Origin: Streptomyces sp. NBC_01264
Lineage (GTDB): Bacteria; Actinomycetota; Actinomycetes; Streptomycetales; Streptomycetaceae
Assembly: GCF_026340675.1 (NCBI RefSeq)
Contig: NZ_JAPEOX010000001.1
Location: forward strand, 3,782,001 to 3,846,000
Direction of reading: 5' to 3'
DNA: 64,000 nt
A model generated the notes under the pieces. The model searched no databases, had not been told where the DNA came from, and saw only the letters and a list, made by a program, of their open reading frames with translations. Position numbers and translations under genes: made by a program. This document shows positions 1-8,402 of the stretch, in pieces; within the stretch, counting starts at the first letter, position 1, and each line of letters starts with the position of its first letter.

Positions 1-1259
1 CCGTGTGCCGCCGCCAGCTCCGCCACCCGCGCCTGGAATTCCTGGGAGTCACCAGGACCGCGCCCGTGCTCGAAGCACTCGATGACGCCCTCGCGCCCCA
101 GGTAGGAGACCGGCGGGCGGGAGTGGTCGCCGGGCTTCGCCGTCACATAGAGCGCGCGCTCGACCGGATCGAACCCCTGCGGCTTGTGTACGCCGGTGAT
201 CGTGCCGCCGGCGGCCTTCAGGAAGCCGGTCGCCGCGATCCCTCGGGGCGTGTCGGGGATCTGCGGCAGCTCTTCGATCGTCCGGCGGTACGTCGCGATG
301 TGCAGGTCGTACGGGCTGAAGCCGTAGACCCGGTCGATCAGGTCCATGATGCCGTCGCCGCCAGGACGGGCCCCGACCTCGACCACGCTCAACTCGTCCC
401 CGTTGACCAGGATTTCGACGTGCGCGATGCCGCGGTCGATGTGGAGCGCCTCGCATGCCTTGAGCGCGAGCTCGCGCAGTGCGGCGTTGCCGGTCTCCCG
501 GCTCGGCACCAGCTGGCCGGTCTCGGCGAAGTACGGGGGTGCGCTCTTGTTCTTGTCGGTGACGGCCAGGACCGCGCGGCTGCCCTCGTAGTTGATGACC
601 TCGACGGAGACCTCGTGCGTCGAGACGAAGAACTCCTCCACCTGGAAGCGTCCGTCACTGAGATCGAAGGTCCCGGCGACCTCCATGAGCGAGGAACGGC
701 AGTGCTCGTAGGCGTCGTCGAGTTCGTCAGCCGAGTTGACCCTGATGATCCCGACGCTCCCGGCGAAGTCCCTCGGCTTCAGGACCAGGGGGAACTCCAG
801 CTCCGCGGCTATTGCTCGCAGCTCCTCGGCGGTGGAGAACAGCCGGTGCCGAGCACAGGAAACACCGGCTTCTTCGAATGCCACCTTCATCGTGTGCTTG
901 TCCCGCGAGAGCCGGAGCGCTTCGTCGGAGAGCGCAGGCAGCCCGTAGTGGTGGGCAATCGCCACGGAGGCGTGCAGGTTCATCTCGTAAATGGGGACCA
1001 CCGCGTCCGGCTTCAGGCCGGTCTCCCGCTCGAATTCCTCCACTGCCTTCAGCGCGTCCTTGGCCTTGTAGCTACTGGCCGGGAGGATGTGGTCGAAATA
1101 CCGGATCGCACCGGAAACGGGATCCTCCGTCATACCGATCACCGGGCCGGGATAGGCACGCAGGGCGGAAACGATGGCTCGCTCACGCAACATCAGATCG
1201 GCACCGAGCAGCAGGAGGTACCGGTCCCCGTTAGCGTGGGCACGCTGCAAACTGAACAT
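1..1259 (-). CDS. ATP-grasp domain ligase, 3' end cut by window
   Basis: The minus strand stays open from an ATG at 1259 through the window edge (419 codons seen, no stop). Residues 157-171 (FPLVLKPRDFAGSVG) match the ATP-grasp lysine/glycine-rich loop, and 292-304 (VVEVGARPGGDGI) match the catalytic E-x-x-x-R metal-binding strand. The layout, with an N-terminal pre-ATP-grasp domain, resembles carboxylate-amine ligases such as L-amino-acid ligases and carnosine-synthase-like enzymes, which join a carboxylate to an amine through an acyl phosphate. AAGGAAG lies just upstream of the ATG. It diverges from a SARP regulator, which hints at specialised metabolism. The substrate cannot be read from the sequence. 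Wobble positions are less GC-rich than in the core genes further right. Confidence 0.85.
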   Translation of the reverse strand, partial: MFSLQRAHANGDRYLLLLGADLMLRERAIVSALRAYPGPVIGMTEDPVSGAIRYFDHILPASSYKAKDALKAVEEFERETGLKPDAVVPIYEMNLHASVAIAHHYGLPALSDEALRLSRDKHTMKVAFEEAGVSCARHRLFSTAEELRAIAAELEFPLVLKPRDFAGSVGIIRVNSADELDDAYEHCRSSLMEVAGTFDLSDGRFQVEEFFVSTHEVSVEVINYEGSRAVLAVTDKNKSAPPYFAETGQLVPSRETGNAALRELALKACEALHIDRGIAHVEILVNGDELSVVEVGARPGGDGIMDLIDRVYGFSPYDLHIATYRRTIEELPQIPDTPRGIAATGFLKAAGGTITGVHKPQGFDPVERALYVTAKPGDHSRPPVSYLGREGVIECFEHGRGPGDSQEFQARVAELAAAH

Positions 1260-1742
1260 GGACTTCCTTAGCACGTCGTCACCTTGATGTGCTGAGGTTC
1301 GCAGTGGTGGTTCCCGAACCGTTCCCCCTCCGGTACTGAGCTTTGAAATTCACCCTCGCAGGTCACCTGACCTGCTGGTTTACGGTTCTTCCCGGGACAG
1401 GCGGCACGGCCTTGTACGCCACGGTCACCGCGGCCCAGGTGCGGGAGGTCGTCGACCGCCTGATCGCCCCGCGAGCGGGTGGCGCCCCGGCGACCCGGAC
1501 CGGATCTGGCGGACCTTTCTGCGCCGATTCGACCTGCAACACACATATGGGCTACTCGAAGGCATCCTCGGCTGGACCGCCTCATCCCCGGGCCCGCACC
1601 CGGCTCCGCCTAGCCCGGGTCCGCCAAGGGCTTCGCCGCGTCCACGTGTAAACGCTCAATGAACGGCGCGGCAAGTGGCTTTTGATCCCAAACCATGCCT
1701 TTGACCTTGGGTTATTCTGCATGGGTGGGCGAAAGAGGAACG
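1260..1742. other. Divergent intergenic region with transposase scar
   Basis: This 480-base gap separates the ATP-grasp gene and the SARP gene and must hold both promoters. The only recognisable content is a decayed transposase C-terminus at 1480-1651. I see no clear palindromic operator or SARP heptamer repeats. The last 60 bases are AT-richer, as expected of a promoter. Confidence 0.5.
1480..1651 (+). pseudogene. Transposase C-terminal remnant (frameshifted)
   Basis: The frame starting at 1480 reads WRPGDPDRIWRTFLRRFDLQ and continues with HTYGLLEGILGWT. This resembles the C-terminal block of an actinobacterial transposase family whose members read like FLRRFDLEHTFRLLKQTLGWT. A second block, HPRARTRLRLARVRQGLRR, lies in a different frame at about 1585-1645 and matches the next conserved stretch (AHTQLRLARPLAADLRRP). 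The two blocks are out of frame with each other and no N-terminal part is present, so this is a broken relic. Family assignment is from memory of the motif. Confidence 0.5.
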
Positions 1743-4700
1743 ATGACAGGCACAGGCTCGGGAAAGGATGGGTTTCCGTCCGCACAGGAACCCCGGTTCC
1801 TTGTACTCGGCTCGCTCGAGGTATGGGCCAGCGGCGTACGAGTGCGTCTCGGCGGAACCATCCAGGAGCGAGTGCTGGCCACCCTGCTCCTCGAACCCGG
1901 GCGGGTAGTACCGATTGCCAGACTGGTTGAGGCCGCCTGGGAGGAGGACCCTCCCGCGACTGCGTCGCACCAGGTGCGCAAGGCTGTCGCCGATCTCCGC
2001 CGACGCCTGCCGTCCGGTGGAAAGATGATCAGCACGGACGGCCCGGGCTACCGGGTGATCACGTGCGTCAGCCAACTTGATCTTCTCGATTTCAACGCAC
2101 GGATCCAGACAGCGGCACAAGCCGTGGGCGTCGGGAGGCTCAACGACGCCTGCGCGGAGCTGCAGGGCGCTCTCGATCTGTGGCGGGGACCCGTCCTCGC
2201 GGGTGAGGGCGGCCCGGTGATCGGCCGCACGGCAACCGCGCTGGAGGAGCGCCGTCTCGCCGCGGCCGAACAACTCCACGAACTGCGCCTCGAGCTCGGC
2301 GCAAGCAGCGAGCTCGTCGCGAGTCTGCGGGCACTCGTCGATGCACACCCCTTGCGTGAGACGCTGCGCGGCCAGCTCATGCTCGCCCTGTACCGCTCGG
2401 GACGACAGGCGGACGCCCTGGCGGAGTACGGGAAGGTACGCGAGCTGCTCGCCGACGAGCTCGGCATCGATCCGGGATCCCGACTGGTCAAGCTGTACGA
2501 GGGGATCCTGCGCGAGAGTCCGGAGCTGACAGCCCCGCAGGGCGAGCCGCCCGCCGCTGCCTCCGCGATGCCGGCTGAGCAACGCGGTCCGGTTTCCACA
2601 CTGCCGTATGCGCTGCCGGATTTCACCGGCCGGGACAAGGAGCTGGCGATCCTGCTCAGCCGGGTCCGGGCCGAGAGACTGCCGGGCGAGCACGGCGCCC
2701 GGGTCGCAGCCATCGACGGGATGGGCGGCGCGGGCAAGACCTCCTTGGCCGTACGCGCCGCTCACATGCTGACCGAGGAGTTCCCCGACGGGCAACTCTA
2801 TGTGGACCTGCGCGGGTTCACCCCCGGTGAGCAGCTCCCCGTACCGGCATCGACAGCACTGGACATCCTGCTGCGCGCGATCGGTACGCCGAGCGAGCAC
2901 ATCCCCGAGGACCTGCCCGGCCGCACCGTCACCTGGGGGTCTGCACTGGCGGGGCGCCGGATGCTGCTCCTCCTCGACAACGCCTCCGACGCCGCTCAGA
3001 TCCAGCCGCTGCTGGCGGCTCCCCCCGGCTGCCTCGTGCTCATCACCAGCCGGGTGCGGTTGCTCGACCTCGACGGCATCGAGTGGATCTCCCTGGGACT
3101 GATGCCACCCGAGGACAGTGCCACGCTGGTGGCGCGGACGCTGGGCCCGGCCCGTGTGGAAGCCGAACCGGAGGCGGCCACCGAGCTCGCCGAGCTGTGC
3201 GGCCATCTCCCCCTGGCGCTGCGCATCGCCACCGCACGGCTGCGCAACCGGCCCCGGTGGACCGTGCGGCATCTCGTCGAGCGCCTGCAGGACGAGAGCC
3301 GCCGGATGGACGAGCTGAGCTCAGGCGAACGCAGCGTCGCAGCGACACTTCAGTTGTCATATCTGGCCATGGACAACAGGCACCGTGCCGCGTTCCGCGC
3401 CCTCGGGTTGCACCCCGGTGATGGCGTCGACGCACACTCGGCGGCCGCGCTGCTCGACACCGGTGTCCGGGATGCCGAGGACATTCTGGAGCTTCTGCTC
3501 GACGTACATCTGCTCCAACAGCCCGGATTGGGCGAGTACACCTTCCACGACCTCGTACGCAGCTTCGCCCAGAGCCAGCACGGACCGATGACGGAGCAGA
3601 CCGACGCGGACGCCGTCGAGCGGCTGCTCAACTACTACCTGACCGCCACCAACGTCGCCTGCGACGTGCTGTTCCCAGGCCGTGCCGCCCGCTCGACCGG
3701 GATCCCCCGGTATCAGGGAGAGCTCCCGAAACTGGCGGACGAGAAGACCGTCAGCCTCTGGTTCCGTCGCGAACACCAGCGACTGCTGGCGGTCGTGGAC
3801 CTGTCCGACCGGCTCGGCTACGACCGGCATACTGGCTGGTTGGTCCGCGACCTGGTCTTCCATCTGAACGCGGGTGGGTACTTCGAAGAGTTCCGGGCAC
3901 TCGGCCGCCTCGCGGTCCAAGCCGCGCGCCGGCTCGACGATCCGGTCCTGTTGAGCATCAGCCTGGCCAGTCTTGGCGCCGCTTGCTGGAAGCTCGGCTA
4001 CTTCGAGGAGGGCATCAACGTCGCCCGGGAGGGACGCGAGATCGCGGTACGCCTCGGCGACCGTGACGCCGAGGCGAACAGTGAGTCCACTCTCGGGCTG
4101 CTCCAGTCGATGCTGGGGCGGTACAACAAGGCCCTTCCCCTCTTGGAGCACGCGGTCGAACTCGCCAGGGAACTCGGCACTGCCCGCGTCGAAGCGGAGA
4201 CCCAGACGATTCTCAGCTCGCTGTACGCACGATGGGGCCGCTATCCCGAGGCTGCGGCGTCCGCCCTCCAGGCCCTTGAGCTGGAGCGGGACACCGCGAA
4301 CTCGGTCAACGAGACCATGGCTCTGGCCGATCTGGCCTTCGCCCAGCTGGGCATGGGTCAGTACGTCGATGCCGAGGCGACTCTGAGGCGGGCCCGCGAG
4401 TTGTGTGACGAGAGCGCGCCGCAGGGCGATGTCGCCCTGGTGCTGGCTCTGTCCGCCGAGGTGGCGCACCGTCTGGGCTACAGTCACGCGGCGTCCGAGC
4501 TCGCGGACCGTGCGCAGATCCTCGCACGGTCCGGTGGTACGCCGGTCCGCCAGGCGAAGGCCGAGAACGTCCTCGGTCGGCTGCATACCGCACAAGGGCA
4601 GTACGCATCGGCGACGGCGTTGCACGCCCACGCGCTCGAGGTCGCCTCGGCCATCCAATTCCGCTCCGAGCAGGCGTCCGCGTACCTGGGTCTGGCCCGA

Positions 4701-4805
4701 GCGGCCGAGGGACTCGGCGACGGCGCGACGGCTGGAAAGAGCCATCTGGCAGCAGCCGAGTTGTTCGACCTCATGGAGATTCCGGAGGCCGGCCGCAGTC
4801 ATTGA
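1743..4805 (+). CDS. AfsR-like SARP regulator with NB-ARC and TPR domains
   Basis: The 1020-residue protein starts at the ATG at 1743, preceded by AGAGGAA; an in-frame ATG at 1695 has no comparable site. Residues 17-105 form the OmpR-like winged helix of SARPs and about 112-260 the bacterial transcriptional activation domain. A STAND/NB-ARC ATPase follows, with Walker A GMGGAGKT at 326-333 and a Walker B-like RMLLLLDNAS near 415. The last 330 residues are tetratricopeptide-like repeats with an ALxxxxxALxxE rhythm. Such proteins activate antibiotic gene clusters in Streptomyces; AfsR is the best-known large member. It faces away from the ATP-grasp gene and is a plausible local activator. No TTA codon was noticed in it. 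Confidence 0.92.
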   Translation: MTGTGSGKDGFPSAQEPRFLVLGSLEVWASGVRVRLGGTIQERVLATLLLEPGRVVPIARLVEAAWEEDPPATASHQVRKAVADLRRRLPSGGKMISTDGPGYRVITCVSQLDLLDFNARIQTAAQAVGVGRLNDACAELQGALDLWRGPVLAGEGGPVIGRTATALEERRLAAAEQLHELRLELGASSELVASLRALVDAHPLRETLRGQLMLALYRSGRQADALAEYGKVRELLADELGIDPGSRLVKLYEGILRESPELTAPQGEPPAAASAMPAEQRGPVSTLPYALPDFTGRDKELAILLSRVRAERLPGEHGARVAAIDGMGGAGKTSLAVRAAHMLTEEFPDGQLYVDLRGFTPGEQLPVPASTALDILLRAIGTPSEHIPEDLPGRTVTWGSALAGRRMLLLLDNASDAAQIQPLLAAPPGCLVLITSRVRLLDLDGIEWISLGLMPPEDSATLVARTLGPARVEAEPEAATELAELCGHLPLALRIATARLRNRPRWTVRHLVERLQDESRRMDELSSGERSVAATLQLSYLAMDNRHRAAFRALGLHPGDGVDAHSAAALLDTGVRDAEDILELLLDVHLLQQPGLGEYTFHDLVRSFAQSQHGPMTEQTDADAVERLLNYYLTATNVACDVLFPGRAARSTGIPRYQGELPKLADEKTVSLWFRREHQRLLAVVDLSDRLGYDRHTGWLVRDLVFHLNAGGYFEEFRALGRLAVQAARRLDDPVLLSISLASLGAACWKLGYFEEGINVAREGREIAVRLGDRDAEANSESTLGLLQSMLGRYNKALPLLEHAVELARELGTARVEAETQTILSSLYARWGRYPEAAASALQALELERDTANSVNETMALADLAFAQLGMGQYVDAEATLRRARELCDESAPQGDVALVLALSAEVAHRLGYSHAASELADRAQILARSGGTPVRQAKAENVLGRLHTAQGQYASATALHAHALEVASAIQFRSEQASAYLGLARAAEGLGDGATAGKSHLAAAELFDLMEIPEAGRSH

Positions 4806-4822
4806 GGACGGCGGCGCGGACC

Positions 4823-4975
4823 TTACGGCTTGGGGCTCGCCGGCCCCTTGTCTTCCGCGAGGATCTGCTGCTGGGCCGACTGGCCGGTTGCGGCGGCCTG
4901 CACGGTCGCACCGATCCCGAGCGCCAGGACGGCAGCCGCGATGATTCCGGTCAGTCTGATCAGCTTGGTGTTCAT
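4823..4975 (-). CDS. Small exported peptide, 50 residues
   Basis: The ATG at 4975 has a GGGGAC ribosome site in good position. The product begins MNTKLIRLTG, has a hydrophobic core (IIAAAVLALGIGATV) and a likely signal-peptidase site after VQA or AAA near residue 27-29. That would leave a mature tail of only about 21 residues ending in DKGPASPKP. It converges on the SARP-TPR gene, whose stop lies 17 bases away. I do not recognise the family. The size and position allow a secreted signal peptide, but this is inference. A longer in-frame start at 5194 lacks support. Confidence 0.6.
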   Translation of the reverse strand: MNTKLIRLTGIIAAAVLALGIGATVQAAATGQSAQQQILAEDKGPASPKP

Positions 4976-5233
4976 GGTTCGTCCCCCTGTGGTGATTCGA
5001 GCGGACAAGGCGCCGTGTGGCGCGCATCCGTGTTCGACATCCATGAAGATGTCACAGGCCGATACCGGAACGTTCCCGCCTGCATACCTTGGAGGGAAGC
5101 ACCTGCTTGAGGGTTCCCCGGGATGCTCAAAGAACCTGATGGTGGTCTGGTTCCGGCCGGTCACGGTGAACCGCCCCGGATTCGGTGAGGACATGCTAAG
5201 GCCCTCGTGCCGGACGGCTCCGGCTCCGGCCGG

Positions 5234-6025
5234 CTACAGCAGGCCCGCCGCCCCCAGCAGGTACGCGACCATCGGGTCGTAGAACCGCGGATCCCGCACG
5301 TGGTCGTCCAGCGGCACCGCCACCTGGAGCGTCCCCTCCGCCTCCGCCAGGAACAGCGCCGGGTCGTTGCAGTCGGCGTACCCCACCGCGTCCAGCCCGC
5401 GCTGCGCCGCGCACCCCGCCCAGCCGTGGTCGGCGACGACCAGGTCGGGCTGGGGGCGGCCATGAGCCGCCAGCGCGTCCAGGATCGCCGCCATCGGCTC
5501 CGGCGAGTGGGTGTGCCACAGCGTCGCGCCCCGCTCCAGCACCGCGACGTCCGCGAACTGCCACACCGAGCCCTCGTCGGCGACCAGCCCCGGCGGGATC
5601 ACCACGATCTCGCAGCCCGCGGAGCGCAACGCGTCAGCCGTCGCCCGGTGCACGTCCAGCAGCCCGCCCGGGTGCCCGGTGGCCAGCAGCACGCTCTGCC
5701 GGTCCAGCGCGGCCTTGCGCAGCCGCGCGGCCATCCGGTCCAGGGCGGACACGGTGAGCTCCGGGTCGATGGTGTCCTGGCCGACGCGGTGCGCGGGGTC
5801 GTCCACGACACCGCAGCGTTCCGCCATCACCGCGAGGACGTCCTGCTCGTCCGTCCAGCGGTCGCCCAGCTCCAGGCCCAGCCAGTAGTGCCGGTCACCG
5901 TTGGCGAGCTTGCGGTAGTGGGAGAGGTTGTTGTCGCGCGGAGTGGCGACGTCCCCCGCGATCCGCGTGCGGACCAGGTGGTCGATGAGTTCGGCTCGAC
6001 TGGGAACAGCTATCGGCTTCGGCAT
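5234..6025 (-). CDS. Phosphatase-like conserved protein
   Basis: The 263-residue product starts MPKPIAVPSRAELIDHLVRT; an alternative ATG lies three codons upstream at 6034. The longer upstream extension is arginine/glycine-rich and covers the 3' end of the TetR gene, so it is not real. The protein has alternating strands and helices with VLLATGHPGGLLD and VVADHGWAGCAAQ loops and ends in a conserved Asp/Tyr-rich part (DDHVRDPRFYDPMVAYL). Streptomyces homologues are usually labelled phosphatase, which I recall but cannot verify from a catalytic motif. It lies 65 bases after the TetR gene in the same direction, so co-transcription is possible. Confidence 0.75.
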   Translation of the reverse strand: MPKPIAVPSRAELIDHLVRTRIAGDVATPRDNNLSHYRKLANGDRHYWLGLELGDRWTDEQDVLAVMAERCGVVDDPAHRVGQDTIDPELTVSALDRMAARLRKAALDRQSVLLATGHPGGLLDVHRATADALRSAGCEIVVIPPGLVADEGSVWQFADVAVLERGATLWHTHSPEPMAAILDALAAHGRPQPDLVVADHGWAGCAAQRGLDAVGYADCNDPALFLAEAEGTLQVAVPLDDHVRDPRFYDPMVAYLLGAAGLL

Positions 6026-6090
6026 GCGGCCCATTCTGCCGCCGAGCCCCCGGAGCCGTCCCGTCCATCCCGACCTGCGGACGCGGCCGG

Positions 6091-6669
6091 TCATCCCGAC
6101 AGCGCCCCGAAGGCCCCGTTCGCGAGCCGCCTCAGCAGCGACTCCGTGGCGTCCCGGCCGAGCGCCGCGAGGTGCGGGGTGGAGTTGAGCAGGCCGAAGA
6201 CCGCGTGCACGGAGACGCGTACCTCCGCCTCGCCCACCTCGGGGTGCAGCTCCCGTACGACGTCGACCCACAGCTCGACGTACTTGCGCTGCAGCTGCCG
6301 TACGAGCTTGCGGTCGGCCTCGCGCAGCCGGTCCAGCTCCCGGTCGTGGAGGGTGATCAGCGCCCGGTCGTCGAGCGCGAAGTCGATGTGGCCGTCGATG
6401 AGGGAGGCCAGTACGCCGGACGGGTCACCGGCGGCCTCCTCCACCCGGCGGCGGCCGCCCGTGAGCAGCCGCTCGCTGATGCCGACGAGCAGCTCGGCGA
6501 GCATCGCGTCCTTGCCCGCGAAATGCCGGTACAGGCCGGGGCCGCTGATGCCCACCGCGGCCCCTATCTCGTCCACGCCCACGCCGTGGAAACCGCGCTC
6601 GGCGAAGAGGCGCGCAGCCTCGCCGAGGATCTGCTCGCGCCGGGTCGGGGCGGCTGCTCTGGTGCTCAT
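6091..6669 (-). CDS. TetR-family repressor of the acyl-CoA carboxylase operon
   Basis: The protein has 192 residues. The N-terminal TetR DNA-binding region is clear: RREQILGEAARLFAERGFHG followed by GVDEIGAAVGISGPGLYRHF and GKDAMLAELL. The C-terminal ligand domain is helical and family-variable. It diverges from the carboxylase, HMG-CoA lyase and acyl-CoA dehydrogenase genes, the normal arrangement for a local repressor responding to an acyl-CoA or branched-chain intermediate. Two related 16-base motifs in the shared intergenic region are good operator candidates. The target is inferred from position. Confidence 0.9.
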   Translation of the reverse strand: MSTRAAAPTRREQILGEAARLFAERGFHGVGVDEIGAAVGISGPGLYRHFAGKDAMLAELLVGISERLLTGGRRRVEEAAGDPSGVLASLIDGHIDFALDDRALITLHDRELDRLREADRKLVRQLQRKYVELWVDVVRELHPEVGEAEVRVSVHAVFGLLNSTPHLAALGRDATESLLRRLANGAFGALSG

Positions 6670-6692
6670 GGGAATCCATTCTAGACAGGGCC

Positions 6693-6739
6693 GTTAGCGG
6701 TCGTTAACCTAAGTCCCACATGCGTTAACGCTCACTAAC
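6693..6739. promoter_or_regulatory. Inverted pair of candidate TetR operators
   Basis: GTTAGCGGTCGTTAAC at 6693-6708 and GTTAACGCTCACTAAC at 6724-6739 are inverted copies of one motif, with 13 of 16 positions agreeing after reverse complementing. They sit between the TetR start (6669) and the carboxylase start (6770), where a repressor would control both directions. Binding is inferred. Confidence 0.55.
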
Positions 6740-6769
6740 AAGAGCGCACCGAGCAAGGGAGCTCGACCG

Positions 6770-8386
6770 ATGCAGCAGGCACCAGTGCTGACGAGCGCCG
6801 CCGATCCGGCGTCCGACGCCTGGCGGGCCAACGAGGCCGCCCACCGCGAGCTCTCCGAGGGCCTGCGGGCCCGGCTGGAGGCGGCCCGGCTCGGCGGCGG
6901 AGAGAAGGCCCGCGCCCGCCACACCGCCCGCGGGAAGCTGCTGCCGCGCGACCGCGTGGACGCCCTCCTCGACCCCGGATCCCCCTTCCTGGAGCTGGCC
7001 CCGCTGGCCGCCGAGGGAATGTACGGGGGCGCGGCCCCGGCCGCCGGGGTGATCGCCGGCATCGGCCGGGTCAGCGGCCGCGAGTGCGTCATCGTCGCGA
7101 ACGACGCCACCGTCAAGGGCGGCACGTACTACCCGATGACCGTGAAGAAGCACCTGCGCGCCCAGGAGGTGGCTCTGGAGAATCGTCTCCCCTGCCTCTA
7201 CCTGGTCGACTCGGGCGGCGCCTTCCTCCCCATGCAGGACGAGGTCTTCCCCGACCGGGACCACTTCGGCCGCATCTTCTACAACCAGGCCCGCATGTCG
7301 GGGGCCGGCATCCCGCAGATCGCCGCCGTCCTCGGCTCCTGCACGGCGGGCGGCGCGTACGTCCCGGCGATGAGCGACGAGGCCGTCATCGTCCGCGGCC
7401 AGGGCACGATCTTCCTCGGCGGCCCGCCGCTGGTGAAGGCCGCCACCGGCGAGGTGGTCACGGCCGAGGAGCTGGGCGGCGGCGAGGTCCACTCCCGGAT
7501 CTCCGGGGTCACCGACCACCTCGCGGAGGACGACGCCCACGCGCTGCGGATCGTACGGAACATCGTGGCGACCCTGCCCGAGCGCGGGGCCCTGCCCTGG
7601 TCGGTCGAGGCTCCCGAGGAGCCCAAGGTGGACCCGTACGGGCTGTACGGCGCGGTGCCGGTCGACTCCCGCACCCCCTACGACGCCCGCGAGATCATCG
7701 CCCGGATCGTGGACGGCTCCCGCTTCCAGGAGTTCAAGGCCGAGTTCGGGCAGACCCTGGTCGCCGGCTTCGCCCGGATCCACGGCCATCCGGTCGGGAT
7801 CGTCGCCAACAACGGCATCCTGTTCTCCGAATCCGCCCAGAAGGGCGCGCACTTCATCGAGCTGTGCGACCAGCGCGGCATCCCGCTGCTCTTCCTCCAG
7901 AACATCTCCGGCTTCATGGTCGGCCGGGACTACGAGGCGGGCGGCATCGCCAAACACGGCGCCAAGATGGTCACGGCCGTGGCCTGCACCCGGGTCCCCA
8001 AGTTCACCGTGGTGGTCGGCGGCTCGTACGGCGCGGGCAACTACTCGATGTGCGGTCGGGCCTACAGCCCCCGCTTCCTGTGGATGTGGCCCAACGCCAA
8101 GATCTCCGTGATGGGCGGCGAGCAGGCGGCCTCGGTCCTGGCGACGGTCAAACGCGACCAGATCGAGGGCGCGGGCCAGGAGTGGCCGGCCGAGGACGAG
8201 GAGGCCTTCAAGGCCCCGGTCCGGGCGCAGTACGAGGAACAGGGCAACGCCTACTACGCCACGGCGCGCCTGTGGGACGACGGGGTCATCGACCCGATGG
8301 AGACCCGGCAGGTGCTGGGACTGGCCCTGACCGCGTGCGCGAACGCCCCGCTGGGCGACCGCGGCTTCGGCATCTTCCGTATGTGA
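6770..8386 (+). CDS. accD1: Acyl-CoA carboxylase beta subunit (methylcrotonyl-CoA type)
   Basis: The 538-residue carboxyltransferase subunit starts at an ATG after GGGAG. Both crotonase-fold halves are present: an N-terminal acyl-CoA-binding half with [17 protein letters not shown] and [11 protein letters not shown], and a C-terminal half with [20 protein letters not shown] and [14 protein letters not shown]. With the biotin-carrying alpha subunit it transfers carboxylate from biotin to acyl-CoA. The following HMG-CoA lyase and acyl-CoA dehydrogenase genes make methylcrotonyl-CoA, and so leucine catabolism, the likely substrate. The length is typical of the methylcrotonyl/geranyl-type beta subunits. 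The symbol follows S. coelicolor usage. Confidence 0.93.
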   Translation: MQQAPVLTSAADPASDAWRANEAAHRELSEGLRARLEAARLGGGEKARARHTARGKLLPRDRVDALLDPGSPFLELAPLAAEGMYGGAAPAAGVIAGIGRVSGRECVIVANDATVKGGTYYPMTVKKHLRAQEVALENRLPCLYLVDSGGAFLPMQDEVFPDRDHFGRIFYNQARMSGAGIPQIAAVLGSCTAGGAYVPAMSDEAVIVRGQGTIFLGGPPLVKAATGEVVTAEELGGGEVHSRISGVTDHLAEDDAHALRIVRNIVATLPERGALPWSVEAPEEPKVDPYGLYGAVPVDSRTPYDAREIIARIVDGSRFQEFKAEFGQTLVAGFARIHGHPVGIVANNGILFSESAQKGAHFIELCDQRGIPLLFLQNISGFMVGRDYEAGGIAKHGAKMVTAVACTRVPKFTVVVGGSYGAGNYSMCGRAYSPRFLWMWPNAKISVMGGEQAASVLATVKRDQIEGAGQEWPAEDEEAFKAPVRAQYEEQGNAYYATARLWDDGVIDPMETRQVLGLALTACANAPLGDRGFGIFRM

Positions 8387-8402
8387 CGTGAGGACCTCAC
8401 TG

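Noticed and set aside
1343..1651. A 102-codon plus-strand frame as an intact gene
   Set aside because: Only its last part resembles a transposase, and the neighbouring conserved block is in another frame, so I treat it as a relic.
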